Shown one piece after another: positions 1 through 7,972 of a stretch of 64,000 bases of DNA. The translations under genes were made by a program, and so were the position numbers. The stretch lies in assembly GCA_033765305.1 (NCBI GenBank), contig JANRID010000011.1, forward strand, positions 16,896-80,895. The letters are read 5' to 3'. The notes under the pieces are model-generated. The model was not told where the DNA came from. It made no database searches and saw only the letters and a list, made by a program, of their open reading frames with translations. The stretch is from RDXT01 sp033765305 (GTDB lineage: Bacteria > Bacteroidota > Bacteroidia > J057). Position 1 is the stretch's first letter; the number at the start of each line of letters is the position of its first letter.

Positions 1-562
1 GCGCACGAACCTGAAAACCGGCATCATTACGCTGCACATGCTGATGGCGCTGCTGGTGCTGGCGGCCTTTATGGCGGCGTGGATGCGGACCCTGCGCACA
101 CAGGCGAATGCAGAGCCCGGGCTGTTCCGGCTGTCGCTGGCGGCGCTGCTGCTGACGCTGGTGCAGATTCTGCTGGGCACCCAGGTGCGCGAGCAGATCG
201 ACGAGCTGGCGATTGCGCTGGGATCGGACCGGCGTGCGGAGTGGATTGCGGGGCTGGATGCGCTGTACGACGTGCACAAGGTATTTTACTATGTGCTTGC
301 GGCAGCGGCGGCGGCGGTGTGGTGGCAGGGAAGACGTTCGGGCACGCGCGCATTGCGGCTGCTGAGCTGGAGCTTGCCTGCGGTGGTGGCAGCGGAGGTG
401 CTGCTGGGGCTGGGGATGCATCACCTGGCTGTGCCGGCGGTCTTTCAGCCGTTGCATTTGTTGGCTGCAACGCTGTTATTTGCGGGGTTGTTTCTGATGA
501 CGGGATTGGCCTGGCCGCGGCGGCCGGGTGCAGAGCAAGCACATGATGAACATGCAAGATAA
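1..562 (+). CDS. ctaA: Heme A synthase (CtaA/COX15), C-terminal part, 5' truncated by the window edge
   Basis: The frame is open from base 2 and lacks its start, so only about the last 186 residues are present. Hydrophobic helices alternate with short loops. The segment around LVQILLGTQVREQID matches the second four-helix half of COX15/CtaA proteins of Bacteroidota, and DVHKVFYY and GMHHLAV supply candidate haem-ligand histidines. CtaA oxidises heme O to heme A in the inner membrane for aa3-type oxidases. The next gene makes heme O and the one after is an oxidase subunit, which supports the call. Its 3' end overlaps the heme O synthase start. Confidence 0.85.
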   Translation, partial: RTNLKTGIITLHMLMALLVLAAFMAAWMRTLRTQANAEPGLFRLSLAALLLTLVQILLGTQVREQIDELAIALGSDRRAEWIAGLDALYDVHKVFYYVLAAAAAAVWWQGRRSGTRALRLLSWSLPAVVAAEVLLGLGMHHLAVPAVFQPLHLLAATLLFAGLFLMTGLAWPRRPGAEQAHDEHAR

Positions 563-1448
563 AGCTGCTGCGCGGGCGTCGTCCGCGGGTGCTGCCTGGC
601 GCAGCAAGGCGCAGGCCTTGTTCGAGCTGACCAAGGCCCGGCTGAGCCTGCTGGTGGCGCTGTCGGCATCGTTCGGGTATGCCATGGCGGCAGCTCCGGA
701 GCTGGATCTGCTTGGCAGCCTGCTCATCGGGCTGGCCGGATGGCTGATTACCGGCGCCTCCAATGCGCTCAATCAGGTGATCGAGCGGGAATACGACCGG
801 GAAATGATGCGCACGGCGCGCCGTCCGATGGCGGAAGGGCGTCTGCCGGTGCGGGAGGCAGTAGCCTTTGCGGTGGTGCTGGCGGTGTGCGGGGTTGTGC
901 TGCTCCATGAGCGCTTCAACCTGCCTGCGGCGCTGCTGGGGATTATCGGGCTGCTTTCGTATGCATTTGTATATACGCCGATGAAGCGGATCTCGCCGGC
1001 CTCGGTGTTCATCGGGGCGATTCCGGGCGGCCTGCCGCCGCTCATCGGATGGGTGGCCTGGACCGGATCGCTGGATCCGGGCGGCTGGGTGCTGTTTGCC
1101 TTCCAGTTTTTCTGGCAGTTTCCCCACTTCTGGGCCATTGCCTGGCGGCTGGATGAGGACTACCGGCGGGCAGGCTTCCGCATGCTGCCTTCGGCAAGCG
1201 GACGCTCGAAATTCAGCGCGACGCTGATTCTGATGTACACGGTGTGCATGATCCCGCTGGCGCTGTTTGCGCTGCGTGCAGGCCTGACCGGTCCCTGGGG
1301 GGCTGCGGTGCTTGCCGTGCTGGGGCTGGGATTTTCCATTCCGGCCTTCCGGCTTCAGCAGACGCTCGACGATGTCCACGCAAAGCGGCTGATGTTTTTC
1401 TCATTTCTGTATCTGCCTGCAAGCCAGGTGGTATTTTTGCTGTTATAG
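543..1448 (+). CDS. ctaB: Protoheme IX farnesyltransferase (heme O synthase)
   Basis: Integral-membrane UbiA-superfamily prenyltransferase that adds a farnesyl group to protoheme IX to give heme O. The first aspartate-rich motif is clear (NQVIEREYDREMMRTARRPM, the N-D-x3-D / RT-x2-RP signature), and a second conserved loop follows near YTPMKR. About nine hydrophobic helices and roughly 301 residues are normal for CyoE/CtaB. I chose the ATG at 543; a GTG at 528 and an ATG at 552 are alternatives. The start lies inside the upstream ctaA gene, indicating translational coupling. Product and use are linked: heme O feeds CtaA, and the next gene is an oxidase subunit. Confidence 0.95.
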   Translation: MMNMQDKAAARASSAGAAWRSKAQALFELTKARLSLLVALSASFGYAMAAAPELDLLGSLLIGLAGWLITGASNALNQVIEREYDREMMRTARRPMAEGRLPVREAVAFAVVLAVCGVVLLHERFNLPAALLGIIGLLSYAFVYTPMKRISPASVFIGAIPGGLPPLIGWVAWTGSLDPGGWVLFAFQFFWQFPHFWAIAWRLDEDYRRAGFRMLPSASGRSKFSATLILMYTVCMIPLALFALRAGLTGPWGAAVLAVLGLGFSIPAFRLQQTLDDVHAKRLMFFSFLYLPASQVVFLLL

Positions 1449-1463
1449 GGTTGAGTCCGGGAT

Positions 1464-2051
1464 ATGATGGCTGAACAAAGAACCTATCTGATCCATCCGC
1501 AGAAGTTTCTGCTGTGGCTCTTTATTATATCGGTGATCATGGTCTTCGGCGGGCTGACGAGCGCATACATCGTGCAGCGCTCGTTTGTGCGGCCTGACCA
1601 GCAGGTGCTGTTTGCCCTGCCCGATGTGCTGTGGTACAATCTGGCGCTGGCGCTCCTGAGCAGCGTGACCATGCAGCTGGCGGTCTATTGGGAAAAGCAG
1701 AGCCAGATGCGGCTGGTTTCCCTGGCGCTGGGGATGACGTTTGTGCTCGGCTGCCTGTTTTTGCTGGGGCAATGGCAGGCTTTCGGGGATATGACGGCAG
1801 GCGGCCTGCCCTTCGTGGACCGGCGGCGGCTGGACAATTCGGTCTCGTACTTCTACGTATTCACTGGCCTGCACGGCGCGCATATCGTATCGGCTGTGAT
1901 CACCGTGCTGGTGCTGCTGATCCGGTCCCTGCTGAACCGGTTTCCAGCGGGCCGCCGCCGGCTCATTTTTGAGATGAGCGCGGTATTCTGGCATTTCCTC
2001 GGGCTGCTCTGGGTATATCTCTTTGTGTTTCTGAACTACACCCAGCGCTGA
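1464..2051 (+). CDS. Heme-copper oxidase subunit III (cytochrome c oxidase subunit III family)
   Basis: 195-residue membrane protein with five predicted hydrophobic helices, the short five-helix form of subunit III common in Bacteroidota. Diagnostic stretches are TSAYIVQRSF near the N-terminus, YFYVFTGLHGAHIVS (the TGxHGxHV signature) and a C-terminal FWHFLGLLWVYLFVFLNY helix. Subunit III stabilises the catalytic subunit of aa3/caa3 oxidases. It follows ctaB by 15 bp in what looks like the ctaA-ctaB-coxIII operon. The other oxidase subunits are not in the window. Confidence 0.93.
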   Translation: MMAEQRTYLIHPQKFLLWLFIISVIMVFGGLTSAYIVQRSFVRPDQQVLFALPDVLWYNLALALLSSVTMQLAVYWEKQSQMRLVSLALGMTFVLGCLFLLGQWQAFGDMTAGGLPFVDRRRLDNSVSYFYVFTGLHGAHIVSAVITVLVLLIRSLLNRFPAGRRRLIFEMSAVFWHFLGLLWVYLFVFLNYTQR

Positions 2052-2117
2052 GGCATGCGGCGGCCGGGCATCCGGCACCGGGAAAATCCTGCTTGGCACC
2101 GTATTCAACCCCTGCAT

Positions 2118-2522
2118 ATGGCTTCGATTTTCACCCGGATTGTACAAGGCGAAATCCCCTGCTACAAGGTAGCGGAAACGGAGGATTTCCTCGCGTTTCT
2201 GGACATCCGTCCGATGGCCAAGGGCCATACCCTCGCCATTCCCAAACGGGAGGTCGACTATCTCTTCGATCTGCCCGACGACCTGTATGTCGGCCTGCAG
2301 GTATTTGCGCGGGAAGTGGCCCGCGGGCTGCGCAAGGCGGTGCCCTGTCTGCGGATCGGGACGGCCGTCATCGGGCTGGAGGTGCCGCATGCGCACATCC
2401 ATCTGATTCCGCTCAATGCAATTTCAGACCTGAGCTTCAGCAAGCCGCCGCTGCAGATGACGCCGCAGGAGTTCGAAGCGCTGGCGCAGGAGATCCGGGA
2501 GGCCATTGCATCGGAGGGCTGA
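2118..2522 (+). CDS. HIT-family nucleotide-binding hydrolase
   Basis: About 134 residues beginning MASIFTRIVQGEIPCYK, the usual start of the Hint/HIT branch. An upstream in-frame ATG at 2055 would add 21 residues unlike any HIT N-terminus, so 2118 is preferred. The catalytic histidine triad is PHAHIHLIP near residue 99. Family members hydrolyse adenosine phosphoramidates and related nucleotides in the cytoplasm; the substrate cannot be read from sequence. The gene may be cotranscribed with the oxidase operon and converges with ruvC, leaving only 2 bp between stop codons. Confidence 0.92.
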   Translation: MASIFTRIVQGEIPCYKVAETEDFLAFLDIRPMAKGHTLAIPKREVDYLFDLPDDLYVGLQVFAREVARGLRKAVPCLRIGTAVIGLEVPHAHIHLIPLNAISDLSFSKPPLQMTPQEFEALAQEIREAIASEG

Positions 2523-2524
2523 GG

Positions 2525-3112
2525 CTACTCGTCGGATTCGGCCTGATTGCGTGCGACGACCCGGCCGGGGTTGTTGCGGATAAATGCGGCCCAGTCGCCG
2601 GATTTGCCCTGGGCAGCGGGCAGCTCGCCTTGGTAGGCATGGCACACGGCTACGGCGAGGGCATCGGTGGCGTCGAGGTATTTGGGCGTTTCCTCGAATT
2701 TCAGCAGGCGCTGGAGCATGCGGAAAACCTGCTCCTTGCTGGCGTTTCCATTGCCGGTGACCGCGGTTTTGACCTTTCGGGGCGCATATTCGGTGATGCC
2801 GAGGCCGCTGATCATGCCGGCTGCCATGGCGACCCCCTGGGCGCGGCCCAGCTTGAGCATGGACTGGGGGTTTTTGCCGTAAAAAGGCGCCTCGATCGCC
2901 ATTTCATCCGGGCGGAATTCCTCGATGAGTCCGGCAATGCGCTGGTAGATGCGCTTGAGTTTTTCGGGATGGCCGGTTTCGACGCGCCCCAGCTGGATCA
3001 CACCGCAGGCGACCAGTTCGAGCCGGCGGCCGCTGCTGCGCACGAGGCCGTATCCGGTGACGGCGGTGCCGGGGTCGATGCCCAGAATCAGGCGGGAGGC
3101 AGGCTGTACCAT
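2525..3112 (-). CDS. ruvC: Holliday junction resolvase RuvC
   Basis: 195 residues, slightly longer than typical (about 170-185). RNase H-like fold: first catalytic Asp in LILGIDPGTAVTGYG (D13), catalytic Glu in MAIEAPFYGKN, and the terminal acidic pair in DATDALAVAVCH. RuvC nicks Holliday junctions symmetrically with RuvAB, which is not encoded here. It is divergent from the UPF0104 gene; the 89-bp gap carries boxes resembling promoters for both. The start is supported by a -7-like box 4 bp upstream. The C-terminal tail beyond about residue 160 is charged and not conserved. Confidence 0.95.
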   Translation of the reverse strand: MVQPASRLILGIDPGTAVTGYGLVRSSGRRLELVACGVIQLGRVETGHPEKLKRIYQRIAGLIEEFRPDEMAIEAPFYGKNPQSMLKLGRAQGVAMAAGMISGLGITEYAPRKVKTAVTGNGNASKEQVFRMLQRLLKFEETPKYLDATDALAVAVCHAYQGELPAAQGKSGDWAAFIRNNPGRVVARNQAESDE

Positions 3113-3116
3113 GCAG

Positions 3117-3124
3117 GCAAGGTA
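3117..3124 (-). promoter_or_regulatory. Candidate -7 box of ruvC (TACCTTGC)
   Basis: On the minus strand TACCTTGC ends 4 bp before the ruvC ATG, resembling the Bacteroidota TAnnTTTG element. No good -33 TTG is visible. The same 4-bp spacing recurs at other genes in this window. Confidence 0.45.
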
Positions 3125-3166
3125 GGCAAAATCCGGCTGGAATGTTAGGACGCCGGGCGGCTTCGT

Positions 3167-3197
3167 TTTGGATTGCGGCGCTTGTACGCTAGTTTGG
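3167..3197 (+). promoter_or_regulatory. Candidate Bacteroidota promoter (TTTG-N19-TAGTTTGG) for the UPF0104 gene
   Basis: TTTG at 3167-3170 is followed after 19 bp by TAGTTTGG at 3190-3197, and the ATG follows 4 bp later. Spacing matches the sigma-A promoter pattern known in Bacteroidota. A transcript starting at the expected distance would be essentially leaderless. Confidence 0.55.
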
Positions 3198-3201
3198 CGC
3201 G

Positions 3202-4131
3202 ATGATCCACAGCATACGACTTGGCGGGCTGCTGCGGCCTGTTCAGCGCCTGATGCCGGCGCTGCAGGTGCTGCTGACAGCAGCTGCGCTGGCCTATATC
3301 TGGCTGGCCCTGCGGCAGTACGGTCCGCAGGTGCAGGCGCTGGCGGCTGCGATGGCAGGGCGGCAATGGCTGCTGCTGGCAGCAGCAGCCGGGCTGATGC
3401 CGCTGAATCTCAGCCTGGAAGCCTGGAAGCTGCGGGTGCTGGGCAGTGCGGCTACCCTGCGTGAAGGCTGGCGGGCGGTGCTGGCAGGGATGTCGCTGGG
3501 CATCTTTACCCCCAACCGGGCCGGCGAATACGCCGGGCGGCTGATGTCGGCGGCGCCGGGCCGCCGGGCCGCCATGCTGGCCCATACCTGGATCGGGCGG
3601 ATGGCTCAGATGCTGCCCACGCTGGCGGCCGGCGGGCTTGCCGGGCTGCTGCTGGCGCCGGACTGGCCCTTTCCGCTGCCGGCCGCCGTGCCGGGGCTGG
3701 CCATCGGGCTGGCAGCGGCAGGGGCGTTGCTGCTGGTGTTCGGCTGGAAATATGCGGCCCGCTGGCGCCCGCTGCGCGGCAGCCTGGACGGCGTAAGCGG
3801 ATTTTCTGTCCGAATGGTTTTGATATTCAGTGCCTTGCGGTATGCTGTGTTTTCGATCCAGTATTTGCTCATCCTCTATGCCTTGGGGGCCGGGGGCGGA
3901 GCGGCATTTCTGCTGTCGCTGACGGCGCTGCTTTTCTGGGTCAAATCGCTGATTCCCTTCATGTCGGTAGCGGAGCTGGGCATCCGGGAGTCGGTAGCGC
4001 TGTGGCTGCTGCCGCAGTTCGGCATCGGGCCGGCGGCAGCGCTGGGCAGCGCATTCCTGCTGTATCTGATCAACCTGGTCATTCCGGCGCTGATGGGGCT
4101 TCCGGAGCTGCTGCGGAGGCGGGCATGCTGA
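3202..4131 (+). CDS. UPF0104 / lysylphosphatidylglycerol synthase-type integral membrane protein
   Basis: 309 residues, mostly hydrophobic, with about eight predicted helices. The sequence LSLEAWKLR followed by LAGMSLGIFTPNRAGEYAGR is the signature of the membrane domain shared by MprF-type flippases, AglD and UPF0104 proteins. It lacks the cytoplasmic aminoacyl-transferase domain of MprF, so lipid lysylation is not supported; a role in moving or modifying a membrane lipid is an inference. It overlaps the next gene, a polytopic GT2 glycosyltransferase, by 7 bp, which suggests a shared lipid-linked substrate. Confidence 0.8.
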   Translation: MIHSIRLGGLLRPVQRLMPALQVLLTAAALAYIWLALRQYGPQVQALAAAMAGRQWLLLAAAAGLMPLNLSLEAWKLRVLGSAATLREGWRAVLAGMSLGIFTPNRAGEYAGRLMSAAPGRRAAMLAHTWIGRMAQMLPTLAAGGLAGLLLAPDWPFPLPAAVPGLAIGLAAAGALLLVFGWKYAARWRPLRGSLDGVSGFSVRMVLIFSALRYAVFSIQYLLILYALGAGGGAAFLLSLTALLFWVKSLIPFMSVAELGIRESVALWLLPQFGIGPAAALGSAFLLYLINLVIPALMGLPELLRRRAC

Positions 4132-5258
4132 TGGAGCTGACGGCAGCGGTGCTGGCGGCCTGCGTGCTCTACTACGCCGGGTATGTCGTGCTGCGCGCCT
4201 GGGGGTTCGGCAGGCTGGTCTGCCATCCGCCGAGGGAGGTGCTGCTGCCCTCCGTCAGCGTCATCGTGCCGGCCCGCAACGAAGCGGAGCATCTGGCCGC
4301 CTGCCTGCACAGCCTGATGCAGCAATCCTATCCGGCGCATTTGTACGAGGTTCTGGTCGTCAACGACCAGTCCACCGATGCCACGCCGGGCATTGCGCGG
4401 GTATTTTCGGTACGGCATCCGGGACGGATCCGGGTGCTGGATCTTCCTGCCGGGCTGCCGGGGTCCAAGAAAGCGGCAGTCAGTGCGGGGGTATCGCAGG
4501 CTGCGGGGGCGATCATCCTGCAGACCGATGCGGACTGCATCGTGCCGCCGGGCTGGATTGCGTCGATGGCGGCACAGTTTCAGGGCCGGACGGTTCTGGT
4601 ATCGGGGCCGGTGCTGGCTGCTGCGGGGCCGCACTGGATGGAGCAGCTGCAGAGCCTGGAGCTGATCGGACTCACGGCGCTGGGCGCAGGCTCCATCGCG
4701 CTGGGGCGCCCCAACCTGTGCAACGGGGCCAATCTGGCCTATCTGAAGTCGGTTTTCGAAGCTGTAGGCGGCTTCGAGGGGGTAGACCATTTTGCCTCCG
4801 GCGACGACGAGCTGCTGCTGCAGAAGATTGTGCGCAGCCAGGCCGGGGCGGTCCGGTTTGCCCGCTGCCGGAGCGCCATTGTGCAGACCGCGGTGCAGCC
4901 GGGCTGGAAGCAGCTCAAAGCGCAGCGTATCCGCTGGGTCAGCAAGGCGCGGCATTACCTGCAGCGGGGGGTCAACCTGACCCAGGCGGTTTCGTACCTG
5001 GCTTTCTGGGCGTTTCCGGTGCTGGCGATCTTCAGCCTTGCCGACGCCCGGTACGGGGTGCTGCTGGCGGAGCTGCTGCTGCTGAAAGCCGCCGCCGATC
5101 TGCCGCTGATGTACCGGTCTGCGGCATTTTTTCATAAATTGCCCCTGCTCCGGATGCTGCCGCTGCTCGAACTCGTGTATATTCCGTATGTGATCTGGGT
5201 GGGACTGGCGGGCAATCTGGCGCGGAGCTATGACTGGAAAGGGAGGATGGTGCAATGA
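4125..5258 (+). CDS. Membrane-anchored family 2 glycosyltransferase
   Basis: About 377 residues. An N-terminal helix (residues 3-22) precedes a GT-A domain: PSVSVIVPARNEAEHL, VVNDQSTDAT, the DxD-like motif QTDADC, an acidic SGDDELLLQ, and the processive-type QxxRW motif QRIRWVSKARHY. Two or three C-terminal helices follow. This is the CESA-like/GT21-like organisation that makes glycolipids or short glycans at the inner membrane; the acceptor is unknown. The start at 4125 overlaps the upstream UPF0104 gene (ATGCTGATG), and a second ATG at 4131 is possible. The stop overlaps the next start (ATGA), so the genes are translationally coupled. Confidence 0.88.
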   Translation: MLMELTAAVLAACVLYYAGYVVLRAWGFGRLVCHPPREVLLPSVSVIVPARNEAEHLAACLHSLMQQSYPAHLYEVLVVNDQSTDATPGIARVFSVRHPGRIRVLDLPAGLPGSKKAAVSAGVSQAAGAIILQTDADCIVPPGWIASMAAQFQGRTVLVSGPVLAAAGPHWMEQLQSLELIGLTALGAGSIALGRPNLCNGANLAYLKSVFEAVGGFEGVDHFASGDDELLLQKIVRSQAGAVRFARCRSAIVQTAVQPGWKQLKAQRIRWVSKARHYLQRGVNLTQAVSYLAFWAFPVLAIFSLADARYGVLLAELLLLKAAADLPLMYRSAAFFHKLPLLRMLPLLELVYIPYVIWVGLAGNLARSYDWKGRMVQ

Positions 5259-5530
5259 ATGATTCCGAACTCAACGATGTGCAGTTCCGCATCCTGGATG
5301 CGGTATACTTTGTGGAGCCCTTCGAGCGGATCGCGGAAGAGGCCGGGGCGCCCCTGCCGGTGATGGTGGATGAGATGCGCTACCTGATCGACCGGGGCTG
5401 GATTCAGGTGATGCAGTTCGATCCGGAGCGCAATGACTATGTGCGGACGGGCATTTTCGATACGGATCATCTGGAGCAGTACCATTTTCTGGCTACGAAG
5501 GCAGGCCTGCTGAAACACAACGGCGGCTGA
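5255..5530 (+). CDS. Small conserved acidic protein, winged-helix-like
   Basis: 91 residues starting at an ATGA overlap with the glycosyltransferase. The N-terminal two thirds (NDVQFRILDAVYFVEPFERI, then a second helix and MVDEMRYLIDRGWIQVM) has the helix-helix-strand pattern of a winged-helix fold. There is no signal peptide or cysteine cluster. I do not recognise a named family. Position between a glycosyltransferase and an ABC permease suggests a cytoplasmic accessory or regulator, but this is only inferred from coupling. Codon use resembles the neighbours. Confidence 0.7.
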   Translation: MNDSELNDVQFRILDAVYFVEPFERIAEEAGAPLPVMVDEMRYLIDRGWIQVMQFDPERNDYVRTGIFDTDHLEQYHFLATKAGLLKHNGG

Positions 5531-5559
5531 GCGGCCTGCGCCGCGCGTGAACCTGAGCG

Positions 5560-6672
5560 ATGAGCGATACCCAGACCCAAGGAGCGACGGCCTGGCGCCG
5601 GTTCCGCCGAAATCCGGCGGCACTGGCGGGTTTGGGGTTTGTGGTGCTGTGCACCTGGGCGGCAGTGTTCGGCTATGTGCTGGTGCCGGACGGGAGCCGC
5701 CATGCCAACCTGCAGGTGCTGGAGCTGGCCAAGCAGGAACCGGGGGCCCGGGGGGTTCTGCTGATGGTTCCGCTGCCGGGCGTGCCGGCGGTGCCGTGGT
5801 ATGCGCGCTGGCTGCTGGGGGATGCGCAGCGGCATCAGCCGCTGCCGCTGGCGGGTGCTGCGGACCTGGCAGCCGATGCCGGGCAGGTATATTTCACGAC
5901 GCTTTCGGGGCTGCGCGACAGCCTGCCGCTGTCAGATTTCGGCTATGAAGCCGGCGCTGCGCCGGCGGTGCAGGACTTTCGGGCTGCGCATGTGCGGGAG
6001 ATGCGGTACTGGCTGGGCACCGACCTGTACGGGCGGGATTTGCTGAGCCGCATTGTGCTGGGGGCGCGGGTGTCGCTGGCTACCGGCCTGCTGTCGGTGC
6101 TCATCAGCCTGCTGCTGGGCATTGTACTGGGCGGCATTGCCGGCTATGCCGGCGGGCGGACCGATGCGCTGATTGTGTGGCTGATCTCCGTGATGTGGTC
6201 CATTCCCACGCTGCTGCTGGCCCTGGCACTGAGCTTTGTGCTGGGCAAAGGATTTTGGCAGCTTTTCGTAGCCATCGGCGTATCGATGTGGGTGGAGCCT
6301 GCGCGGCTGGTACGCGGCCAGATGCTTGCTGCGCGGGAGCTGCTCTATGTGGAAGCGGGCCGGGCGCTGGGATTTCCGGATGCGCGGCTGCTCTTCCGGC
6401 ATATGCTGCCCAATCTGATCAATCCGGTGATTATCACGGCAGTAGCCAATTTTGGCACAGCGGTGCTGATCGAGTCCGGGCTGAGCTTTCTGGGGATCGG
6501 GGTGGAGCCGCCGGCGCCTTCCTGGGGCCGGATGGTGTACGAGGGGTATACCTACATCGTCTTCGAGCACGCCCGTGCGCTGGCCTTTTTTCCGGGGCTG
6601 GCTTTGCTGTTGCTGATCGTTTCTATTAACTTGGTCGGGATCGGCCTGCGTGATGCATTTGATGTGAGATAA
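5560..6672 (+). CDS. DppC/OppC-type ABC transporter permease
   Basis: 370 residues. TM1 (about 22-42) is followed by a periplasmic insertion of about 100 residues, then the hallmark LGTDLYGRDLLSRI and five further helices. The cytoplasmic EAA loop is EAGRALGFPDARLLFRHM-LPN, and the C-terminus has SFLGIGVEPPAPSWG, both typical of peptide/nickel permeases. It would form a heterodimer with a DppB-type permease and two ATPases, none of which is adjacent. The long insertion is seen in Bacteroidota/Chlorobi members. Substrate unknown. Its TAA overlaps the following ATG (TAATG). Confidence 0.9.
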   Translation: MSDTQTQGATAWRRFRRNPAALAGLGFVVLCTWAAVFGYVLVPDGSRHANLQVLELAKQEPGARGVLLMVPLPGVPAVPWYARWLLGDAQRHQPLPLAGAADLAADAGQVYFTTLSGLRDSLPLSDFGYEAGAAPAVQDFRAAHVREMRYWLGTDLYGRDLLSRIVLGARVSLATGLLSVLISLLLGIVLGGIAGYAGGRTDALIVWLISVMWSIPTLLLALALSFVLGKGFWQLFVAIGVSMWVEPARLVRGQMLAARELLYVEAGRALGFPDARLLFRHMLPNLINPVIITAVANFGTAVLIESGLSFLGIGVEPPAPSWGRMVYEGYTYIVFEHARALAFFPGLALLLLIVSINLVGIGLRDAFDVR

Positions 6673-7901
6673 TGGGCAACGCCTACCAGACGAACGACCC
6701 GCAGAAACTCCTGGAACTGAAGCGACTCGAAGCCGACGCGCTCCTCGATGTCGTGCGGACGATCAACCAGTCCGAGCTGAATATCCGCCAGCTCTGCCTG
6801 ATTGCGCGCAATGTGCTGCGTGCCCAGATCGGGATCCGCCGGCTGGCCTTTTTCTTCGAATCGGAGGACATGTGGAAAGAGGGAATCCGGGTAGGGTTTC
6901 CGGTATTTACGGAGGATGTATTTGCGGAGATCATCGAAATCCGCCAGACTACGCCGGTGGATGCGGCGCGTCATCCGGGCCTGCAGGCCATCGGGGCCGA
7001 GTTTGTCATCCCGATCACCAACCGGGGGCTGGTAGCGGCCTTTTTTGTGCTGGCAGAATTCGCCGATTCGGAGATCGAGCGGCAGAACGACCTGATCTTC
7101 ATCGAGACCCTGGGCCATATTCTGGTGGTAGCCATTTTCAACCGCCAGCTCATCCGGGAGAAAGTGGAGCAGGAGTTTCTGAAAAAAGAGCTCGAGGTAG
7201 CCGAGACCATCCAGAAGCAGCTGCTGATTTCCGATTTCAGCCGGTTCAAAGAGCTGGATATTTACGGCATCAACCTGGCGCATCACCGGATCGGCGGGGA
7301 TTTTTTCGATGTCATCAAGAAAGAGAGCGGCTCGACGTTTCTGTGCATTGCCGACGTATCGGGCAAGGGCATTGGCGCCGCGCTGCTGATGTCCAACCTG
7401 CAGGCCAACCTGCGCTCGCTCTGTGCGCAGTACCATGAGCTGCCGGTCATTATCCGGGAGCTGAACAGCCTGCTGTTTCATATTACGACAGGGGAAAAAT
7501 TCGTGACGCTTTTTCTGGCGCGGGTGGACCACGCGCAGCGCACGCTGGCGTATGTCAACGCGGGGCACAACTATCCGCTGATGCTCTCGCAGGGCGAGGC
7601 GATCCGGCTCAGCACCGGCTGCATGCTGCTGGGCATTGTGCCCAATCTGCCGGTGCAGGAGGCGACGCTGAGCTACAATCCAGGCGATGTGCTCTTTATG
7701 TTCACAGACGGCGTGGTGGAGCAGACCAACCGGGAGGATGAAATGTACGGCAGCGAGCGGCTGGCGTCCGAGCTGTTTCAGTCTTCGGACTGCAGCTCGC
7801 GTGAAATCGTGGAGCGGGTGCGGCGCTCGCTGGAGCTTTTTGCCGACCAGAGCCACCCATCGGACGATATCACCATGCTAAGTGTAAAATTTTACCCCTA
7901 A
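6672..7901 (+). CDS. GAF-containing SpoIIE/RsbU-type PP2C protein serine phosphatase
   Basis: 409 residues. Residues about 25-165 look like a GAF sensor domain; a short coiled coil (EKVEQEFLKKELEVAETIQKQ) links it to a PP2C-like SpoIIE domain. Metal-binding acidic residues are visible in RIGGDFFDV, IADVSGKGIGAALLM, FTDGVVEQ and SHPSDDITMLSV. Such enzymes dephosphorylate anti-anti-sigma factors in partner-switching modules, although no RsbV/RsbW partner is nearby. The start codon overlaps the ABC permease stop, so the two are coupled, which is unusual and may link envelope transport to signalling. No membrane segment. Confidence 0.9.
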   Translation: MGNAYQTNDPQKLLELKRLEADALLDVVRTINQSELNIRQLCLIARNVLRAQIGIRRLAFFFESEDMWKEGIRVGFPVFTEDVFAEIIEIRQTTPVDAARHPGLQAIGAEFVIPITNRGLVAAFFVLAEFADSEIERQNDLIFIETLGHILVVAIFNRQLIREKVEQEFLKKELEVAETIQKQLLISDFSRFKELDIYGINLAHHRIGGDFFDVIKKESGSTFLCIADVSGKGIGAALLMSNLQANLRSLCAQYHELPVIIRELNSLLFHITTGEKFVTLFLARVDHAQRTLAYVNAGHNYPLMLSQGEAIRLSTGCMLLGIVPNLPVQEATLSYNPGDVLFMFTDGVVEQTNREDEMYGSERLASELFQSSDCSSREIVERVRRSLELFADQSHPSDDITMLSVKFYP

Positions 7902-7972
7902 ATGGAAATTTTTGTATGCCGCAAAGGCCGAACTTCACGTCAGATTTTACACGGATCTTTTAATGGTTTCTT

